From Karalla daura (taxonomy: Eukaryota > Chordata > Actinopteri > Chaetodontiformes > Leiognathidae), in assembly GCA_029224185.1 (NCBI GenBank), contig CM055194.1, forward strand, positions 23,741,674 to 23,805,673: a stretch of DNA of 64,000 nt, given 5' to 3'. The notes under the pieces were generated by a model. It worked only from the letters and a program-made list of their open reading frames with translations. It searched no databases and was not told where the DNA came from. The translations under genes were made by a program, and so were the position numbers. Positions 59,459 to 64,000 of the stretch are shown one piece after another. Each line of letters opens with the position of its first letter. The first letter of the stretch is position 1.

Positions 59459-62358
59459 GAAGCCTAAAATGGCAGAACACCTGCTTTCCTTGCGGAGCAG
59501 ACGTCTCCCCATCCACTTCAGGATGGATCCCAGCCGAGCTGAAAAGAAGAGGAAGAGGAGGAGGAGGAGAAGGAGGAGGAGGAGGAGGCCGGCAGGTGTT
59601 GTGAACATGTTTCAGTCAGACAGTTTGTGTCTTTCCGTGTTCCGCAATCTGGCTGCTCTGTTCCGTGGTGTTCTCCACCCAGAGCGAGCTTTCTAAACAG
59701 GAAGCCGTGATGGATCGCCTCTGACAGCAGGGCCTCGTCCACACTTCCTCCTCTGATCTGTGACGGCACGCAGCCTCCTCTGGGGCGGCTCCTGCACCCC
59801 GCTCCCCTCCATCCGCCTCTGCCCAGACCCTAAAGAAATCACACCGACCTCCTCGCCAGTCATCTTGGTGTTTCGCCAGCAGATGCAGACGCACGGCACC
59901 AGAATTGACTTCTTATCTTGCAAAACAAAAGCAGAGCCTACATCCTCTGTGGCACAGGTCACTCTGCTCTCAGTTGTCTGCCTCTCCTCCTGCTGCTGAG
60001 ACGACTGAGACACTCTGACACACTTTTAGAGACGGACCTTAGGAGGGAAGAGGAGGAAGAGGAGGAGGAGGAGACCTCTGACCTCCTCCATGACTGAGCT
60101 GTGTCAATTTGGAAAAATGACACAGGTCTGTTGCAACATTCAGCAGGAGTGAACAAAAGCTGTGTGTGTGTGTGTGTCTGTGTGTGTGTGTGTCTGTGTG
60201 TCTGTGTGTGTGTGTGTGTGTGTATACACGCACAGAGGAAGTGAGGAAGATGGCTGTCGCAGTAACCTCAGCCAGCTCGTTAGGCTCTCGTTATCACCTG
60301 TGATCGCGTTGGCAGCTCAGACTGAGATGAATGAGGCGTCAGAGGAAACGGGCTCGTTCGCTGCTTTTACAAGTCGCTCTGCTGCGTTTCTCCCTCTCTG
60401 CCTTAAATGCAAAACTGGAGCCTGCAGCCATTTACATTCGAGATTACACAACCCCAAAATTTTCATTGTCCTATGGTGGTTCAGACTGTGCAAAGAAGCA
60501 GCTTTAGCTTAGCATACAGCCTCCAGACAGGAGGAACAGGCAGCACAGCTCCAGACCATCTGATCTGTGGAGCGTGGTCGGGTTTTGATGGGATGTCATC
60601 TTTGTATTGGTGTTGGATCTTTGCAGTGGGCAGTGACCAAAATATTTGCTGGAATAAATTAACAAATGCTTGATTAATTGACTGTTAATCGATCTATCTA
60701 CAACTGTTAGAATACTGATCTCAGCTTCTTCAAAGTGAATATTTCTCTCATCTGTGAGTGGTTGAGCTGAGGGCAAAAATATATCTATTTAAAGACCTTA
60801 ACTTGGACTTTGTGAACAAAGTTCTAACAATTTCTGCATCATTTTATGAATCAAACAACTAACCAGTTAATTGAAACCAATTAACAGATTAATCATAAAG
60901 CAAAATAACCGTTCGTTGCAGCCTTATGAGCCTGTGAGATCAGCTCTGCCTGATTATAACCTGCAGGAGTAACTGACGGAAAATCATTGTTTTTTGCAGC
61001 TCTAATTGTGGCTTTAAATGCATCTCCTGAAAGGTGCAATAAACTCCACTGTCAAACTTCAGTAAAACTTCTGGGAGCAGGAGCCAAGAATTAGAAAAGA
61101 GCGAATATGAAAAGATTATGAAAAGTCATTTTAATTTGACTGGTTCTAGGTTTTTAGTCATGGACTGAGAAGAGGCAGAATCCTGGATTCAGAACGACTG
61201 TTAGACCGTTAGACCCAGCTCAGAATTACAGCTCTGAATGTTCATAGATGTTCAGTGTCTGGGCAGATGATCCGTGGACTGATTAGAGGTGACTGTCTGG
61301 AGCTCAGTCTGAACCTCTCCTCCTCTCCTCTCCTCTCCTCTCCTCTCCTCTCCTCTCCTCTCCTCTCCTCTCCTCTCCTCTCCTCTCCTCTCCTCTCCTC
61401 TCCTCTCCTCTCCTCTCCTCTCCTCTCCTCTCCTCTCCTCTCCTCTCCTCCAGGGAGGGAGAGCCAGAGGCCCGTGGCCCACGAGTGTCTGGGGGAGGTG
61501 CTGCGGGTGCTGAGGCAGGTCATCAACACGTACCCGCTGCTCAACACCGTGGAGATCCTGACCGCGGCTGGGAAGCTCATCTCCAAGGTCAAAGGTCAGC
61601 CAGGACGCCTCGCCTAGGCCCGGAGAGCTGAAACAGCTCACAGATCCATCGATCTAGGCGTTTTAAACATTGAGAATTATATTGAGAATTATTTCAAGAA
61701 ATTAAGTCAAAATTCTCTGATCTCAGCTTCTTAAATGAGAATAACTTTCTTTCTGACAGATAATTGAATGTAGGTGAGCTGAAGACAGAAGAACAGGCGC
61801 TTAAAGGCCTCACCTTGACTTTTGTGAATTTTCACAATTTTGCATCATTTTATGATCGAGAGAGTTATCAACTACATAAATAATCATTATCAAATGATCA
61901 TCTCTCCTGGTCTTTATCATCAGTTGCAGTAAACAAGACAAAACAAAGACATTAAAAGTCAGTTTTAAGTCTGAAGTTTGATGTTCATGTTGACACAAGA
62001 GGCTGAAAGTGAATAAAATCAGTGAACTGAACATGGTTACAGTGCTCTAGGTACAGACTGCATAACAACTATCACCCTTTTTACTGCTTAATTCCATGTA
62101 CATACGTCTTGTGATTCTCACTCGGCTTATGTCGGTTAATTTAGAAAGTTATTTTAGAAAATTAAATGTGATTACTGTCTAAATGCAGCTCTGTAAACCT
62201 GCAACATGAACTCTGAGCTCGTGGAGGAAACCTGGACCAGCGCAGAGTTGTGATTTCACTGTTTGTCTTCCAGGTTTCCACTATGAGGCCTGTAACGAGG
62301 CAGATAAAATGGACTTTGAGAAGGCGATTGAAACCATCGCAGTGGCTTTCAGCAGCAA
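55657..62358 (+). CDS. arhgap45: arhgap45 (HMHA1), Rho GTPase-activating protein 45, 5' part
   Basis: Exon 1A or 1B joins the shared exons 57459-57711, 58617-58799, 61454-61594 and 62274-62358, giving about 252 codons from MFTRKK. The shared part begins LSILQEQPRKD, passes through a serine run (SLSSSPSSSSSSASTL) and TLKRPTALSRHASAVGFPL, and enters the conserved region before the F-BAR domain: EDIPALLRDVARFAEAVEKL, RPVAHECLGEVLRVLRQVIN, YPLLNTVEILTAAGKLI and FEKAIETIAVAFSS. The mammalian protein is a haematopoietic F-BAR/C1/RhoGAP protein that restrains Rac and Rho, and is the source of the HA-1 minor histocompatibility antigen. The F-BAR, C1 and GAP parts lie beyond the window. The last exon here ends in phase 2. 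Confidence 0.93.
55775..55860 (+). repeat. (TG)n microsatellite after the exon 1A donor
   Basis: A TG run of about 86 bp starts 22 nt after the donor at 55753. More GT/GCGT runs occur at 56075-56115. Confidence 0.96.
56542..56670 (+). CDS. arhgap45: arhgap45 alternative first exon 1B (MLRRGGKTSY...)
   Basis: The ATG at 56542 opens 43 codons (MLRRGGKTSYNPYSTGQRVK...NKHNVWLKQ) that end in phase 0 at a consensus donor (CAG|gtacgt). The same acceptor (57459) therefore fits exons 1A and 1B equally. In-frame stops lie upstream and I see no good acceptor, so it looks like a first exon with its own promoter. The codons read like a real protein start (basic, no repeats), but I do not remember the matching isoform, so the call is partly inferred. 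Confidence 0.6.
57314..57366. repeat. (CA)n microsatellite
   Basis: An uninterrupted CA run about 90 bp before arhgap45 exon 57459. Confidence 0.96.
57729..57796 (+). repeat. (CA)n microsatellite beside an arhgap45 donor
   Basis: Starts 17 nt after the donor at 57712. Confidence 0.96.
58506..58568. repeat. (CA)n microsatellite before an arhgap45 exon
   Basis: A CA run ending in CGCGCG, 50 bp before exon 58617. Confidence 0.95.
59203..59453. repeat. (TG)n-(G)31 and (AC)n pair
   Basis: A GT run (59203-59235) runs straight into 31 consecutive G (59236-59266). A 73-bp AC run follows at 59381-59453, able to pair with the GT run. It lies in the large arhgap45 intron 58800-61453. Long G runs are assembly-prone and form quadruplexes. 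Confidence 0.93.
60161..60222. repeat. Interrupted (GT)n microsatellite
   Basis: GT run with TCTG interruptions. The rest of intron 58800-61453 holds a (GGA)n tract near 59545-59590 and nothing else I recognise. Confidence 0.9.
61314..61450 (+). repeat. (TCTCC)n array forming an arhgap45 polypyrimidine tract
   Basis: About 27 perfect TCTCC/TCCTC units run without a break to the acceptor CAG of exon 61454, so the microsatellite itself is the polypyrimidine tract. The - strand is (GGAGA)n, a purine tract able to form triplex or quadruplex DNA. Confidence 0.96.
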
Positions 62359-63268
62359 GTGAGTGAGCGCCACATCCTCCGGCTGATAGCTGCAGCTCCA
62401 CAGTCTGTTATTACTGCGATTACACGGGCTGCGATGGAGGCTCCAGGCCGGCTGCAGCTGCAGCCTAAGCACTCGTTAGCGCTTTTGCAGACAGTAGAAT
62501 CAGGGTGTGTGTGTGTGTGCGCATGTGTGTGTGTTAATGCGTAGTCTGCTGTTGGGAATCGGAGAGAGAAGTGCAGCGATGGTGACACATTTGCATGAGG
62601 CTGAGCTGAAAACAGGAAGTGGTTGTTTTTTTTCATCTGCTGCTTGACACAAACCAAAGCTCGACTACCTGCATGAACAGATTGTTGTAAGAGCAGCCGG
62701 GCCCCGCCATGACGCACGCTCTCCTCTTTGATTTGACTCAACTCAGTTAAAAACTGATCAAACTCTGTAGCCTGGTTTTTCTCATTTCACGCTGAAACGT
62801 TACAAGAAGTTAGATTGGATCGAAACATGGAATCAGCTGTTTCACAACGTGCTGTATTCTGCCTGAATGTTGCTCAAGCTGTTGAGAACAGCACGCTGCC
62901 GGCTGCAGGAGCCGAGCAGCCTGGGCCCGGGGTTTATCCGAAGTTTAGCGCGTTGCACCATCACATGCTGCCGCTCTCTACCACTTCTGGGTTTAGACAT
63001 CTGTCACAGCTCGAGGTGGAGGAGGAAGTGAGTTGGCAGAGACAGTTGATCAGTTGAGACGAGTTGGTTTCCTCATTTTCACCTCCACTCTTCCTCTGTT
63101 TAACGCAGAACAGACCGTTGTTTTGGTGCCACAATGCAAAGTCTAAACGAGACTAAATACGCTGCAAAAACTGGAGGGGTGTCCAAATCTAAACACGAAA
63201 TCTGAGGAAAATGTCCTCAGACAGCGTGTCCACTCGGTCTTTAAGTATTACTAGTTCATAGCTGAATT

Positions 63269-63405
63269 AAGAAGGTTTATGAGGTGTTAAATTGTGTGGC
63301 TGTTCAGGCTCATCCTGAGTAGCATGGCTGTAAATAAAAAACAGTCTATTTATGGTGAATAACAGAGTAACTTGTTGTCACTAAAGGTTTATTTTGAGAA
63401 GTTAT
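63269..63405 (+). repeat. Dispersed repeat, copy 3 of 3 (partial)
   Basis: Matches copies 1 and 2 over GAGGTGTT..ATT.TGT.G, AACAGTCTATTTATGGTGAAT and AGAGTAACTTGTTGTCAC, but is shorter and more diverged. Confidence 0.45.
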
Positions 63406-63703
63406 TTTGGAAGTCTTGAAGAAGTCTGCCTACGTTTCATTTAAGGATTCCTGTCAAAGCAGCTGAAGTGATGTGTCCAGAATAACTTCATGACACGGTT
63501 TCTTGAACTAAAATGTGAAGTCTTTATATAAGAAGATCAAGAAGTACAAAAACTAATATAGTGAGTTATAAAGAGCCAGTCTGCTACTGACTGTGAGTTT
63601 GGGCATGACTTAGTATTAGTGCTGTGCAACAAAGACAAAATGTTAAATACAAATTATAGTATAATGTCTTAGAAGTATTTATACACACACACACACACAC
63701 ATA

Positions 63704-63777
63704 CACTAGCAGTCAAAAGGTTGGACTTTCCCATTGACTTGAATGAGACCGCGTGTCCAAACCTTTGACTGGTAGTG
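63704..63777. mobile_element. Palindromic fish MITE
   Basis: The 23-bp arms 63704-63726 (CACTAGCAGTCAAAAGG...) and 63755-63777 are complementary at 20 of 23 positions around a 28-bp loop. A CA/TA-rich flank lies on the left. This fits a very common fish palindrome with termini like CACTACCGGTCAAAAGTTTG, probably a Tc1/mariner-type derivative. It has no coding capacity. Confidence 0.75.
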
Positions 63778-64000
63778 TTCATGTATAACATGAACATGAG
63801 ATTACTGGAATTACTTTCTCTCACCTTATCGTTATTTCCTGTCTTTGATAGAACAGACCAGACGTGTACTGTAACGCTCATGTTTTGCAGATTCCCGTTG
63901 TCTGGTTTCTGACTTGTAAAATCCAGACCAAAGCCAAACTCTGGAATTCCAGTTTCCTCTTTTCGGCACCAATTCCTCTTTGTGTTGTTTCCACTGTGTT

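Larger units (their letters stand above)
62359..64000 (+). other. arhgap45: arhgap45 intron, no exon recognised
   Basis: The next exon (expected to continue the F-BAR region) is not found before the end of the window. The stretch holds a short GT tract near 62502-62533, repeat copy 3 and a small palindromic MITE. Confidence 0.75.

Noticed and set aside
61242..61641. Frames of SSPLLSSPLL / GEERRGEERR
   Set aside because: Translations of the TCTCC pentanucleotide array.

Overview
This is a 64 kb piece of a vertebrate nuclear genome, almost certainly a teleost fish. The genes are split by many short GT-AG introns, the intergenic DNA is compact, CA/GT microsatellites are extremely dense, and there are fish-type non-autonomous transposons and SINE fragments. 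A 100-N block at 25629-25728 marks it as a draft assembly. Three protein-coding genes lie head to tail on the + strand. I recognised them by comparing the spliced translations with the vertebrate families I remember; I ran no search.

1-9142 holds no exon I recognise. It is probably 5' intron of sbno2 and contains microsatellites, a perfect hairpin, an RFX-type X-box cluster and one copy of a dispersed repeat. 9143-25250 carries 27 coding exons of sbno2 (strawberry-notch homologue 2), covering the acidic N-terminal region, the complete DExH ATPase/helicase core and most of the C-terminal domain. The last coding exon is missing and presumably lies in the N block. A long 3' UTR ends at a poly(A) signal at 27841. 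The intron at 12965-13081 has every hallmark of a U12-type (minor spliceosome) intron.

27866-34270 is intergenic or 5' non-coding DNA, with a putative CRE-containing promoter and first exon near 28840-29087 and a hAT-like element at about 30500-31020. 34490-52976 is a complete tjp3 (ZO-3) gene: PDZ1, PDZ2, a greatly expanded linker, PDZ3, SH3, degenerate guanylate kinase, an acidic TDGE tail and a C-terminal TEL PDZ ligand. Thirty exons give an unbroken frame of 1313 residues, against roughly 900-930 for mammalian ZO-3 as I recall it. The extra length comes from a tandem series of alternating exon types with complementary phases between PDZ2 and PDZ3. Inside this series is a possible intronic poly(A) site that would yield a short, PDZ1-PDZ2-only protein.

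52977-55260 contains the tjp3 3' UTR, a CTCF/CRE-like cluster and an undescribed degenerate tandem array. From about 55400 to beyond the window lies the 5' part of arhgap45 (HMHA1, an F-BAR/C1/RhoGAP protein): two alternative first exons, both ending in phase 0, then four shared exons. The remainder lies to the right of the window.

The three genes are not an operon-like unit. SBNO2 is a nuclear transcriptional co-regulator, ZO-3 is an epithelial tight-junction scaffold and ARHGAP45 is a haematopoietic Rho regulator. A theme common to all three is that long dinucleotide or pentanucleotide microsatellites sit directly against splice sites.
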